Below, piece by piece: positions 43,465-51,741 of a DNA stretch of 64,000 bases. A program made the translations under genes and the position numbers. Positions within the stretch are counted from its first letter, which is position 1. Every line of letters begins with the position of its first letter. The stretch covers positions 186,001 through 250,000 of the forward strand of contig NZ_VDDA01000008.1 in NCBI RefSeq assembly GCF_006151805.1. The letters run 5' to 3'. The notes beneath the pieces were generated by a model. It was not told the origin of the DNA, did no database searches, and saw only the letters and a program-made list of their open reading frames with translations. Source of the stretch: Methylobacterium terricola (GTDB taxonomy: Bacteria > Pseudomonadota > Alphaproteobacteria > Rhizobiales > Beijerinckiaceae).

Positions 43465-43595
43465 CGTGGTCTCCCGCACCTCTCGCGTGCAGCCGGCCGG
43501 CCGGCACGCCACCGGGGGGTCTTCGGCGAAGGCCATCGCGAAATCAAGGCACGGGAAAAAACCCGGGAGCAGGGGAAAACCGGGGAGCGCCGGCG

Positions 43596-43624
43596 TTGAC
43601 AGAATGCGCCCGCGCCCGTAACGG
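43596..43624 (+). promoter_or_regulatory. possible sigma-70 promoter of rplU-rpmA
   Basis: TTGACA at 43596-43601 is followed after 17 bases by TAACGG at 43619-43624, about 135 bases before rplU. The -35 box is perfect and the -10 box weak. The leader of about 130 bases could carry regulation, but I see no clear structure. Confidence 0.45.
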
Positions 43625-43759
43625 TGACATCTGGCGCGCGGGCTGCACGGTCCGCGCGCCGTCGCGTTCGCGGCGGTCCGCACGGGCTCCCGAACGTCAA
43701 CTGTCAAAAAGACGACCCCGGCATGGCGCCGGAGGCCGGATGGAACACGGACGAGAACG

Positions 43760-44077
43760 ATGTTCGCAGTGATCAAGACCGGCGGCAAGCAGTACCGCGT
43801 CGCCGCCAACGACGTCATCACGATCGAGAAGCTCGAGGGCGAGGCCGGCACCGCCGTCACCTTCGGCGAAGTGCTGCTGTTCACCGACGGCGCCGGCGCG
43901 ACCCAGGTCGGCGCCCCCCTGGTGTCGGGCGTCAGCGTCGCCGGCGAGATCGTCAAGCAGGCCCGCGGCCCGAAGGTCATCGCCTTCAAGAAGCGCCGCC
44001 GCCAGAACTCGCGCCGCAAGCGCGGTCACCGCCAGGACCTCACCGTGGTCCGCGTCACGGGCATCAGCGCCGCCTAA
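43760..44077 (+). CDS. rplU: 50S ribosomal protein L21
   Basis: The 105-residue protein matches L21: MFAVIKTGGKQYRVAANDVI at the start, GEVLLFTDG, and the basic KKRRRQNSRRKRGHRQDLT segment. It binds 23S rRNA in the large subunit. It precedes rpmA by 43 bases, and obg is three genes on, the conserved bacterial order. Confidence 0.98.
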   Translation: MFAVIKTGGKQYRVAANDVITIEKLEGEAGTAVTFGEVLLFTDGAGATQVGAPLVSGVSVAGEIVKQARGPKVIAFKKRRRQNSRRKRGHRQDLTVVRVTGISAA

Positions 44078-44120
44078 GGCTGGCCGCGAGCCCTTTTTCC
44101 AGAATTCAGGAGTTAGCCCC

Positions 44121-44402
44121 ATGGCTCACAAGAAGGCAGGCGGTTCGTCCCGCAACGGTCGCGATTCGGCGGGTCGTCGTCTCGGCGTGAAGAAGTTCGG
44201 CAGCGAGGCCGTCCTCGCCGGCAACATCATCGTGCGTCAGCGCGGCACCAAGTGGCATCCCGGCGTCAACGTCGGCATGGGCACCGACCACACCCTGTTC
44301 GCCCTCACCGCCGGCAAGGTGCAATTCATTACCAAACGAGGCCGCGCCTTCGTAACGGTCGTCGCCAACGACGCCGCCCCGGCCCTGGAGGCCGCAGAGT
44401 AA
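44121..44402 (+). CDS. rpmA: 50S ribosomal protein L27
   Basis: The 93-residue protein has the L27 N-terminus MAHKKAGGSSRNGRDSAGRR and IIVRQRGTKWHPG. It lies near the peptidyl transferase centre. It is co-transcribed with rplU and followed by a strong terminator. Confidence 0.98.
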   Translation: MAHKKAGGSSRNGRDSAGRRLGVKKFGSEAVLAGNIIVRQRGTKWHPGVNVGMGTDHTLFALTAGKVQFITKRGRAFVTVVANDAAPALEAAE

Positions 44403-44509
44403 CCCGACGGAGCCAGTGACGAGGGAGCTCCGCCGGTGTCCCCACACCGACCCGGCGACTCCTGCTCATCTCAGGCCCGATAACGGCCTAGCTCCGAGCG
44501 AGATCACGA

Positions 44510-44535
44510 GGGGAAGGTGGGGCACCACCTTCCCC
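44510..44535 (+). terminator. rho-independent-type terminator after rpmA
   Basis: An 11-base stem (GGGGAAGGTGG with CCACCTTCCCC) and GGCA loop are followed by TTCGTCGTTCTCG. It is positioned to end the rplU-rpmA transcript. Confidence 0.7.
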
Positions 44536-44595
44536 TTCGTCGTTCTCGTAACCGCGCCCGAGCGGGAGGCTCTGGGTTCGGATCGGAGTCAGGCG

Positions 44596-45231
44596 ATGTT
44601 TCCCGACCTCACCCGCGACGATGTCTTCCGGCTCGAGACCCGGAGGCTGTGGCTGCGCTGGGCCCGCCAGGCCGACGCGCAAGCCCTCGTCCGCCTCGCC
44701 GGTGAGAAAGCCGTAGCCGGGATGACCGCCCGCATTCCGCATCCGCTCGATCCGCCGACCGTGGACAAGTTCATCCTCGCGTCGCGGCAGGCCAACGCAG
44801 ATGGACGCGCGCTGATCATGGCGATCACGCCGCGGCGGCACCCGACCCAGGCGATCGGCATCGTCAGCATCGAGCCCGACGCCGAGAGCGGCTCAGCCCA
44901 TCTCGGCTACTGGCTCGGCACCCCGCATTGGGGCCAGGGGCTGGCCACGGAGGCCGCGCGGGCGATGATCGACGCCTTCTTCGCCTATACGGAGGGGAGC
45001 GAGCTCACCTCGTCGGCCCGCGTGGTGAACCCGGCCTCGCGGCGGGTGCTGGAGAAGTGCGGCTTCGCCTCGGTCGGCTCCGGGCTCCAGGCCTTTCCGG
45101 CCCGCGGCGGCGTCTTCCCGGTCGACCGCTTCCGGCTCGACCGGCGGGCCTGGGACAGCCTGAAGACCTGGCACGCAGCGGGCCTGGTCTTCGAGCGTCA
45201 TGACCGGCCGGAATGCCGGGCCGGCGCCTGA
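44596..45231 (+). CDS. GNAT-family acetyltransferase (RimJ-like)
   Basis: The 211-residue protein has the RimJ/RimL-type N-terminus LETRRLWLRWARQADAQALV, the acetyl-CoA loop GTPHWGQGLATEAARAMI and the late VVNPASRRVLEKCGF motif. It is conserved between rpmA and obg in several alphaproteobacteria as I recall. ATG 44596 follows GGAGTC. Substrate unknown. Confidence 0.92.
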   Translation: MFPDLTRDDVFRLETRRLWLRWARQADAQALVRLAGEKAVAGMTARIPHPLDPPTVDKFILASRQANADGRALIMAITPRRHPTQAIGIVSIEPDAESGSAHLGYWLGTPHWGQGLATEAARAMIDAFFAYTEGSELTSSARVVNPASRRVLEKCGFASVGSGLQAFPARGGVFPVDRFRLDRRAWDSLKTWHAAGLVFERHDRPECRAGA

Positions 45232-45245
45232 TCTGATACACTCAC

Positions 45246-45272
45246 GGCGGCCGGGGGCCCTCCCCGGCCGCC
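45246..45272 (+). terminator. hairpin between the GNAT gene and obg
   Basis: An 11-base stem (GGCGGCCGGGG with CCCCGGCCGCC) and a 5-base loop lie 14 bases after the GNAT stop and 25 bases before obg. Confidence 0.5.
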
Positions 45273-45297
45273 CTCATCGTAGTCTGGAGTTCATCCC

Positions 45298-46326
45298 GTG
45301 AAGTTCCTCGACGAGGCCAAGGTCTACGTCCGTTCGGGAGACGGCGGCGCCGGCTGCGTCTCGTTCCGGCGGGAGAAGTTCATCGAGTTCGGCGGGCCCG
45401 ACGGCGGCGACGGCGGCCGCGGCGGCGACGTCTGGGTCGAGTGCGTCGAGGGGCTCAACACCCTGATCGACTACCGCTACCAGCAGCACTTCAAGGCCCG
45501 CAAGGGCGAGCACGGCTCGGGCCGCAACCGCGCCGGCGCCAAGGCCGACGACGTGGTCCTCAAGGTGCCGGCCGGCACCGAGATCCTGTCCGAGGACCGC
45601 GAGACCCTGATCGCCGACATGACCCATGTCGGCCAGCGGGTGCGGCTCGCCAAGGGCGGCAATGGCGGCTTCGGCAACGCCTACTTCACCACCTCGACCA
45701 ACCGCGCCCCGCGCCACGCCAATCCGGGCCTGGAGGGCGAGGAGCACTGGCTCTGGCTGCGCCTCAAGCTCATCGCCGATGCCGGCCTCGTCGGGCTGCC
45801 GAATGCCGGCAAGTCGACCTTCCTCGCCGCCGTGACGGCCGCCAAGCCCAAGATCGCCGACTACCCCTTCACCACCCTGCATCCGGGCCTCGGCGTGGTG
45901 CGGGTCGATACCCGCGAATTCGTGCTCGCCGACATCCCGGGCCTGATCGAGGGCGCGCACGAGGGCGTGGGCTTGGGCGACAAGTTCCTGGCCCATGTCG
46001 AGCGCTGCCGGGTGCTGCTCCACCTCGTCGAGGGCACCAGCGAGGATGCCGGCGCCGCCTACCGGCTGGTCCGCACCGAGCTCGAGGCCTACGGCCACGG
46101 CCTGGAGGACAAGCCCGAGGTGGTCGCCCTGTCGAAGGCCGATACCCTCGATCCCGAGACCCTGGCGCTCCAGCTCGAGCGCCTGGAGGCCGAGACCGGC
46201 CAGAAGCCCCTCGTCCTGTCCTCGGCGACCCGCCAGGGCGTCACGGACGCCCTGCGCGCCCTGATGGCCCGGATGGACGCGGTCGCGGCGGAAACCCCGG
46301 TGGAGCAGGTGGCCTGGCAGCCTTGA
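45298..46326 (+). CDS. obg: GTPase Obg/CgtA, ribosome assembly
   Basis: The 342-residue protein has the glycine-rich Obg fold (residues 1-158: GDGGAGCVSFRREKF, GGDGGRGGDVW) and a G domain with P-loop GLPNAGKST (near 166), the PFTTLHP switch, DIPGLIEGAHEG and SKAD. It acts in 50S assembly and stress control. The start is GTG 45298. Its length lacks room for the C-terminal OCT domain, as in many alphaproteobacteria. Confidence 0.97.
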   Translation: MKFLDEAKVYVRSGDGGAGCVSFRREKFIEFGGPDGGDGGRGGDVWVECVEGLNTLIDYRYQQHFKARKGEHGSGRNRAGAKADDVVLKVPAGTEILSEDRETLIADMTHVGQRVRLAKGGNGGFGNAYFTTSTNRAPRHANPGLEGEEHWLWLRLKLIADAGLVGLPNAGKSTFLAAVTAAKPKIADYPFTTLHPGLGVVRVDTREFVLADIPGLIEGAHEGVGLGDKFLAHVERCRVLLHLVEGTSEDAGAAYRLVRTELEAYGHGLEDKPEVVALSKADTLDPETLALQLERLEAETGQKPLVLSSATRQGVTDALRALMARMDAVAAETPVEQVAWQP

Positions 46327-46374
46327 GACGGGCGTGGGTGATCGGCTAATTTCCACGCCGTCAGGAATCGCCCC

Positions 46375-46675
46375 ATGCCCGAACCTCTGGTCATCGACAG
46401 CGACGAGACGTTGCGGCTTGCTCGGCGGCTCGCTCGGCGGCTCGCGGAGCGCCTCGGGACCACGCCAGGCGACGCCGTTGCGCGGGCGCTGCAGACCTGT
46501 GACGAGACGCCGACGGCGGGTGCTTGTCTCGACCGCCCCGCGGCAACCCCTGGGCGATCGTGACGCCTTCATCGCCGACATTCTGGCGCGCGGCGCGGCT
46601 GTCAGGGCCAAGCTGCCGCCGGGAGTGAATTCCGATCACAGCGATCTTTACGACGAGGATGGCCTGCCGCGATGA
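46375..46675 (+). pseudogene. frameshifted VapB-like antitoxin
   Basis: The N-terminal half (MPEPLVIDSDETLRLARRLA) reads in one frame to about 46500 and stops at 46563. The C-terminal half (FIADILARGAAVRAKLPPG, then NSDHSDLYDEDGLPR) continues in another frame to 46675. It parallels the intact antitoxin that follows, whose tail is TSDHSDPYDTNGLPT. A 12-base tandem duplication (GCTCGGCGGCTC) lies near 46420. At its end ATGATCGCGGAC resembles the start of a lost VapC gene. Confidence 0.7.
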
Positions 46676-46699
46676 TCGCGGACCGCAACGGAGCGACCG

Positions 46700-46969
46700 A
46701 TGGCGAAGCGGCTCACCATCGAGGGTGACGAGGCGGTCGCCATCGCCGAGCGATTGGCGCGGCACCAAGGTTCGACGCCGAGCGAGGTCGTGACACGCCT
46801 CCTCCGTGAAGCCGAGGTGCGGAAACTCGCGGAAGCCCCCCTGAACCCCGGGCAGCAGTACGATTACGACACCCTGCGGGCGTTGGTGAAAGCGGCCGCC
46901 CACCATAAGCGGCCCGATGCCACCTCGGACCATTCCGACCCCTACGATACGAACGGCCTGCCGACGTGA
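46700..46969 (+). CDS. vapB: VapB-family antitoxin
   Basis: The 89-residue protein has an N-terminal ribbon-helix-helix-like DNA-binding segment (MAKRLTIEGDEAVAIAERLA, then STPSEVVTRLLREAEV) and an acidic C-terminal tail that would clamp the toxin. Its stop overlaps the GTG start of the PIN toxin, the usual coupling. It probably autoregulates the pair. Confidence 0.88.
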   Translation: MAKRLTIEGDEAVAIAERLARHQGSTPSEVVTRLLREAEVRKLAEAPLNPGQQYDYDTLRALVKAAAHHKRPDATSDHSDPYDTNGLPT

Positions 46970-47364
46970 TCGCCCTCGACACGTCGGCGCTCGTCGCGAT
47001 CGCGCTGGACGAGCCTGAGAGCGAGACCTTCTCGCGCATCACCGCGGCAAGCGGCGCGGCCGTCATGGGAATGCCGACCCTCGTCGAGACCCACATGGTC
47101 CTCGAATCGCGCATGCCGGGCGGGGCCCAGAACTTCATTGATGGCCTGTTGCGGATTCCCTCGATTCAGCCGATCGACTTCGCCCGCCGGATGTTCCGGA
47201 CCGCCACCGAGGCCTTCGACCGCTTCGGCCGGGGCCGTGGACATCCGGCGCGGTTGAACATGGGGGACTGCATGGCTTACGCCGTGGCGAGGACCCAGGA
47301 CCTGCCGCTCCTCTTCAAGGGGAACGACTTCGTCCATACTGCCCTCATCCCCGCCGCACCCTGA
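46966..47364 (+). CDS. vapC: VapC-family PIN-domain ribonuclease toxin
   Basis: The 132-residue PIN protein has the acidic residues for Mg-dependent RNA cleavage: Asp in ALDTSALVAIALDEPE (residue 4), Glu in TLVETHMV (near 40), Asp in NMGDCMAYAVA (near 98) and Asp in FKGNDF (near 116). All key residues are present, so it should be active. It starts at GTG 46966. The pair interrupts the otherwise conserved obg-proB spacing. Confidence 0.92.
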   Translation: MIALDTSALVAIALDEPESETFSRITAASGAAVMGMPTLVETHMVLESRMPGGAQNFIDGLLRIPSIQPIDFARRMFRTATEAFDRFGRGRGHPARLNMGDCMAYAVARTQDLPLLFKGNDFVHTALIPAAP

Positions 47365-47375
47365 TCCCCGGTTCC

Positions 47376-48527
47376 ATGTCCACGATCTCCGCGCCCCGCC
47401 CGCCCGAACCCCCCACCCTCGACCAGTTCCGCCGCGTCGTGCTCAAGGTCGGCTCGGCGCTCCTCGTCGACCGGGCGCGGGGGCGGCTGCGGCACGCCTG
47501 GCTCGCGGCCCTCGCCGAGGACATCGCCGACCTGCACGGCCGCGGCGTCGACGTGCTGGTGGTCTCCTCAGGCTCCATCGCGCTCGGTCGCACGGTGCTC
47601 AATTTCGGCCCCGGTCCCCTGCGGCTGGAGGAGAGCCAGGCCGCGGCGGCGGTGGGGCAGATCGCGCTCGCCCGGCACTGGTCGGAGGCGCTGGCCCATC
47701 ACGGCATCGTCGCCGGCCAGATCCTGGTGACGCCGCAGGACACCGAGGAGCGCCGGCGCTACCTCAACGCGCGCGCGACCACCCTGAAGCTCCTGGAAGA
47801 ACGCGCCGTCCCGGTCGTCAACGAGAACGACACCGTCGCCACCTCGGAGATCCGCTACGGCGACAACGACCGTCTCGCGGCGCGGGTCGCCACGATGATC
47901 GGCGCCGACCTCCTGGTGCTGTTCTCCGACATCGACGGGCTCTACACCGCCCCGCCGGCGAGCGATCCGAACGCCGAGCACTTGGCCGTCATCGCCCGGA
48001 TCACCCCGGAGATCGACGCGATGGCGGGGGGCCCGGCCTCGGAACTGTCGCGCGGCGGCATGCGCACCAAGGTCGAGGCGGCCAAGATCGCGATCTCGGG
48101 CGGCACCCAGATGCTGATCGCCGACGGGCGGGGCAAGAACCCGCTCAAGGCGGTGGCGAACGGCGCCCGCTGCTCGTGGTTCCTCGCCGGCTCGACGCCC
48201 GGCGCCGCCCGCAAGACCTGGATCGCCGGCTCGCTGGAGCCGCGCGGCACGCTCACGATCGATGCCGGCGCGGCCCGCGCGCTCCAGGGTGGGGCGAGCC
48301 TGCTGCCGGTCGGCGTCAAGCGGGTCGAGGGCAGCTTCGGCCGCGGCGACGCGGTGACGATCCGCTCCCCCGACGGCGTGGTGCTCGGCCGCGGCCTCGT
48401 CGCCTACGACAGCGAGGACGCGGCACGCATCCTCGGCCGGTCGAGCCGGGAGATCGAGGCGGTGCTGGGCTATCCGGGCCGGGCCGCGATGGTGCACCGG
48501 GACGACCTGGCGCTGGTGGGGGATTGA
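47376..48527 (+). CDS. proB: glutamate 5-kinase
   Basis: The 383-residue enzyme phosphorylates glutamate in the first step of proline synthesis. It has an amino-acid-kinase domain (VVLKVGSALLVD, VVSSGSIALGR, VVNENDTVATSEIRYGDND, GGMRTKVEAAKIA) and a C-terminal PUA domain from about residue 285. It starts 11 bases after vapC. In relatives proB follows obg directly. Confidence 0.97.
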   Translation: MSTISAPRPPEPPTLDQFRRVVLKVGSALLVDRARGRLRHAWLAALAEDIADLHGRGVDVLVVSSGSIALGRTVLNFGPGPLRLEESQAAAAVGQIALARHWSEALAHHGIVAGQILVTPQDTEERRRYLNARATTLKLLEERAVPVVNENDTVATSEIRYGDNDRLAARVATMIGADLLVLFSDIDGLYTAPPASDPNAEHLAVIARITPEIDAMAGGPASELSRGGMRTKVEAAKIAISGGTQMLIADGRGKNPLKAVANGARCSWFLAGSTPGAARKTWIAGSLEPRGTLTIDAGAARALQGGASLLPVGVKRVEGSFGRGDAVTIRSPDGVVLGRGLVAYDSEDAARILGRSSREIEAVLGYPGRAAMVHRDDLALVGD

Positions 48528-48598
48528 GGCGGCTCGGAGATCGGCGTCACGGATCCCGCCGGCCCGAACCGGCGCGCTTGGTCTCCAAACACCAAGAA

Positions 48599-48631
48599 GG
48601 CGCCTGAGGGGCGTGTGCCGCCCCTGGCGCC
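48599..48631 (+). terminator. terminator after proB
   Basis: A two-part stem (GGCGCC/GGCGCC and GGGGCG/CGCCCC) is followed by TTGCTTG, about 70 bases after proB, between convergent genes. Confidence 0.6.
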
Positions 48632-48677
48632 TTGCTTGACCATCGAGTGCGTTCCCCGGCGGACCGGGGCGGCGCGA

Positions 48678-48893
48678 TCAGCAGAAGTGCTGGCCGATCC
48701 GGCGCTCGAGATCGTCGGTGATGCGTCCGCCGTTGACCTCGACGTACTCGCCGATCTGGCGCTCCAGGCGACGCTGGTTGGCGGCGTGGATCGCGTGGAC
48801 CATGCGGCTCACGAGGGTGAGGATGCCGGGCTCCATGTCGGAGCGCTCGTCGACGGTGGGGGAGATGAGCGAGTGAGTGATGACCGCGAGCAT
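48678..48893 (-). CDS. small protein of unknown function
   Basis: The 71-residue protein (MLAVITHSLISPTVDERSD at its start) contains a helical VSRMVHAIHAANQRRLERQI segment and ends RIGQHFC. ATG 48893 has GGAG 8 bases upstream. No membrane or signal segment. Similar short proteins occur in Methylobacterium, without known function as far as I know. Confidence 0.65.
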   Translation of the reverse strand: MLAVITHSLISPTVDERSDMEPGILTLVSRMVHAIHAANQRRLERQIGEYVEVNGGRITDDLERRIGQHFC

Positions 48894-49246
48894 GGGGATC
48901 TCCGAAAAGAGTGCGCGCGGGCGTTTCCGGTGTTCTTGTTGCAACGCAATATGGTCGATACCGCGCTGCACACAAGCGCGACAGCTGCAGCGGCGCCATG
49001 CGAATCCAGCATGCCGGGCCCGGCGGGGCGGTTAACCGGACGGTTACGCTTCGGTGTGTCGGGCCAACGGGTTGACCGGGGTTGACCCGGGGGACCCGAC
49101 GCGTCAATCACCCCCTCGCCTGCCCCGTCGCCCGCGCGTCATGCTGGCCTGCTAGGCGAGCCGACCGGCCCGGAGGGAGCCTTCCCCAAGGCCGGGCCCC
49201 CAATGCGGGGCATACCGAGACCATAATTCCGGAGACCTTGAGCGCC
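48894..49246. other. divergent intergenic region
   Basis: These 353 bases separate the small minus-strand gene and the homospermidine synthase gene. The part near 48940-48970 is AT-richer (GCAACGCAATATGG) and may hold the small gene's promoter. No open frame or RNA gene was recognised. Confidence 0.35.
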
Positions 49247-50680
49247 ATGACCGACTGGCCTGTCCACGGCCGCATCAGCGGCCCCATCGTGATGATCGGC
49301 TTCGGCTCGATCGGCCGGGGCACCCTGCCCCTGATCGAGCGCCATTTCACCTACGACAAGGCCCGGTTCACGGTGGTGGAGCCGTCGGACGCCCACAAGG
49401 CGCTCGCCGACAAGCACGGCCTGCGCTTCGAGCAGGTCGCGCTGACCAAGGACAATTACCGCGAGATCCTGACGCCGCTCCTCACCGAAGGCGGCGGCCA
49501 GGGCTTCTGCGTCAACCTCTCGGTCGATACCTCGTCGCGGGACATCATGGAGCTGTGCCGCGAGATCGGCGCGCTCTACATCGACACCGTCGCCGAGCCG
49601 TGGCCGGGCTTCTACTTCGACAAGAATGCCGGCCCCGCCGACCGCACCAACTACGCGCTCCGCGAGCAGGTGCTCGACGCCCGCCGCCGCAAGCCCGGCG
49701 GGCCGACCGCGGTGTCGTGCTGCGGCGCCAATCCCGGCATGGTGTCGTGGTTCGTCAAGCAGGCGCTCCTCAACGTCGCGGCCGATCTCGGCCTCAAGAC
49801 CTCCGAGCCGAAGACCCGCGAGGAATGGGCCGCGCTGATGCGCGAGACCGGCGTCAAGGGCATCCACATCGCCGAGCGCGACACCCAGCGTGCCAAGTCG
49901 GAGAAGCCGCAGGGCGTCTTCGTCAACACCTGGTCGGTCGAGGGCTTCGTCTCCGAGGGCAACCAGCCGGCCGAGCTGGGCTGGGGCACCCACGAGACCT
50001 GGATGCCGGAGAACGGCCGCACCCTGCCGAACGACGCGCCGGCGATCTACCTGCTGCAGCCCGGCGCCGACACCCGCGTGCGCTCCTGGACCCCGACCGC
50101 GCAGGCGCAGTTCGGCTTCCTCGTCACCCACAACGAGGCGATCTCGATCGCCGACTACTACACCGTGCGCCAGGAGGGTCAGGCGGTCTACCGGCCGACC
50201 TGCCACTACGCCTACCATCCCTGCAACGAGGCGGTGCTGTCGCTGCACGAGATGTGGGGCCAGGCCGGCAAGGTGCAGGAGAAGCACCACATCCTCGACG
50301 AGAACGAGATCGTCGACGGTATCGACGAGCTCGGCGTGCTGCTCTACGGCCACGGCAAGAACGCCTACTGGTACGGCTCGCAGCTCTCCATCGAGGAGAC
50401 CCGGGCGATCGCCCCCTACCAGAACGCCACCGGCCTCCAGGTGACCTCCGCGGTGCTCGCCGGCATGGTCTGGGCGCTGGAGAACCCCGAGGCCGGCATC
50501 GTCGAGGCCGACGAGGTCGATTTCCGCCGCTGCCTCGAGGTGCAGCTGCCGTATCTCGGTCCGGTGATCGGGGTCTATACCGACTGGACGCCGCTGTCGG
50601 GCCGCCCCGGGCTCTTCCCGGAGGACATCGACGAGAGCGATCCCTGGCAGTTCCGCAACGTGCTGGTGCACGGGGCGTAG
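49247..50680 (+). CDS. hss: homospermidine synthase
   Basis: The 477-residue NAD-dependent enzyme makes homospermidine from putrescine. It has the nucleotide-binding IVMIGFGSIGRGTLPLIERH (residues 14-33), YIDTVAEPWPGFYFD, VSCCGANPGMVSWFVKQ and HHILDENEIVDGIDELGV, all typical of bacterial homospermidine synthases. Length matches. ATG 49247 has GGAGA about 11 bases upstream. Confidence 0.95.
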   Translation: MTDWPVHGRISGPIVMIGFGSIGRGTLPLIERHFTYDKARFTVVEPSDAHKALADKHGLRFEQVALTKDNYREILTPLLTEGGGQGFCVNLSVDTSSRDIMELCREIGALYIDTVAEPWPGFYFDKNAGPADRTNYALREQVLDARRRKPGGPTAVSCCGANPGMVSWFVKQALLNVAADLGLKTSEPKTREEWAALMRETGVKGIHIAERDTQRAKSEKPQGVFVNTWSVEGFVSEGNQPAELGWGTHETWMPENGRTLPNDAPAIYLLQPGADTRVRSWTPTAQAQFGFLVTHNEAISIADYYTVRQEGQAVYRPTCHYAYHPCNEAVLSLHEMWGQAGKVQEKHHILDENEIVDGIDELGVLLYGHGKNAYWYGSQLSIEETRAIAPYQNATGLQVTSAVLAGMVWALENPEAGIVEADEVDFRRCLEVQLPYLGPVIGVYTDWTPLSGRPGLFPEDIDESDPWQFRNVLVHGA

Positions 50681-50808
50681 GCAAGGCCTCGGCCTGACCC
50701 CATCACGACGCGGCATCGCGCCCTCGCCCGGGTGCGGTGCCGCAGCGCGGCAAGGCTGTCGCCCGTCCCCGCCCGGTGCTACCATCGTGGCGGTGACAGG
50801 GAGCCGTC

Positions 50809-51375
50809 ATGTCGCTCGCGCTGCGGCGCGCCCCGCGAATGCGGGTCGCCGAATTCCTTGAGATGATCCGCGACCGCCCGGACGAGGAGCGCTGGGAGCT
50901 TCTCGGCGGCGAGGCGGTGTTGATGGCGCCGCCGACCGAGCGGCATCAGGAGATTGTCGGCCATCTCGTCGGCGCATTGCGACCGCTCGCAGCGAAGTTC
51001 GGCTGCCGGGTTCTGCCCGGCATCGGCCTGCGCAACGACTTCGTCGACGATCACGCGCCCATCCCCGATATCGTCGTTCGTTGCGGTCCACGCGTTCCTG
51101 ATGGGTACGCTCGCGATCCTTGGGTCGTCGTCGAGGTCCCGTCGCCCTCGACCATGCACGACGACCGGGGCCGCAAGGCTGCGTTCTATCGAGGGCTGCA
51201 GACCCTTCGTGCCGACCTGATCGTCTATGCCGACGAAGCCCGGGTCGAGCTGTGGTCGCGGGGAAACGGACCGAATGCGACCGTGCGGGTCCTCGGCAGA
51301 GACGACTTGATCCAGTTGCCGGACCTCGACGGTTCAATCCCGGTTGCCGCCCTCTACGAAGACATCTCCCTCTGA
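50809..51375 (+). CDS. Uma2-family (DUF820) endonuclease-like protein
   Basis: The 188-residue protein shows the Uma2 pattern: ERWELLGGEAVLMAPPTERHQEIV, PIPDIVVRCG with the Asp and WVVVEVPSPSTMHDDRGRK with the Glu and Lys of a PD-(D/E)xK nuclease fold. The family is abundant in cyanobacteria and scattered elsewhere; its role is unclear. GGGAG precedes ATG 50809. Confidence 0.88.
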   Translation: MSLALRRAPRMRVAEFLEMIRDRPDEERWELLGGEAVLMAPPTERHQEIVGHLVGALRPLAAKFGCRVLPGIGLRNDFVDDHAPIPDIVVRCGPRVPDGYARDPWVVVEVPSPSTMHDDRGRKAAFYRGLQTLRADLIVYADEARVELWSRGNGPNATVRVLGRDDLIQLPDLDGSIPVAALYEDISL

Positions 51376-51389
51376 CGCCCGAGCCGCCC

Positions 51390-51737
51390 TTGCCCCATTT
51401 CGACGAATTCTACGCCAACAAGCTGCGCGGCACCCTCGGGGTGACCGATGCCGAATCGGTGCTCGACCTGCGCGGCGCGCCTCGCCCGCAGGCCGAGGCC
51501 TCTCTCGCCGACATGCTGGAACGCAGCCGCTTCGCCAAGGGCAAGACCGTGGCGGTGCGCCTCGACGCGCCGACGCCCGGCGGCGGCGAGACCCTGTTCC
51601 AGCCGGTCGGGCGCCAGCTCCTCGACGCCAAGCGCCGCGGCTGGGTCGATCGCCTGCAGACCCTGCCGTCCCAGGACGGGCTCGGTTTCTACGTCGCCCT
51701 GTCCGGACGCCCGGACAAGGCCCAAGAGGCGCGCTGA
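51390..51737 (+). CDS. small protein, possibly Smr-like
   Basis: The 115-residue product starts at TTG 51390, as no ATG or GTG fits between the Uma2 stop and the conserved part. It contains VLDLRGAPRPQAEASL, similar to the LDLHG segment that opens Smr domains, but the usual TGxG loop reads APTPGGGETL. It stands directly before the amidase gene (5 bases). Smr-like identity is tentative. Confidence 0.6.
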   Translation: MPHFDEFYANKLRGTLGVTDAESVLDLRGAPRPQAEASLADMLERSRFAKGKTVAVRLDAPTPGGGETLFQPVGRQLLDAKRRGWVDRLQTLPSQDGLGFYVALSGRPDKAQEAR

Positions 51738-51741
51738 CCCG

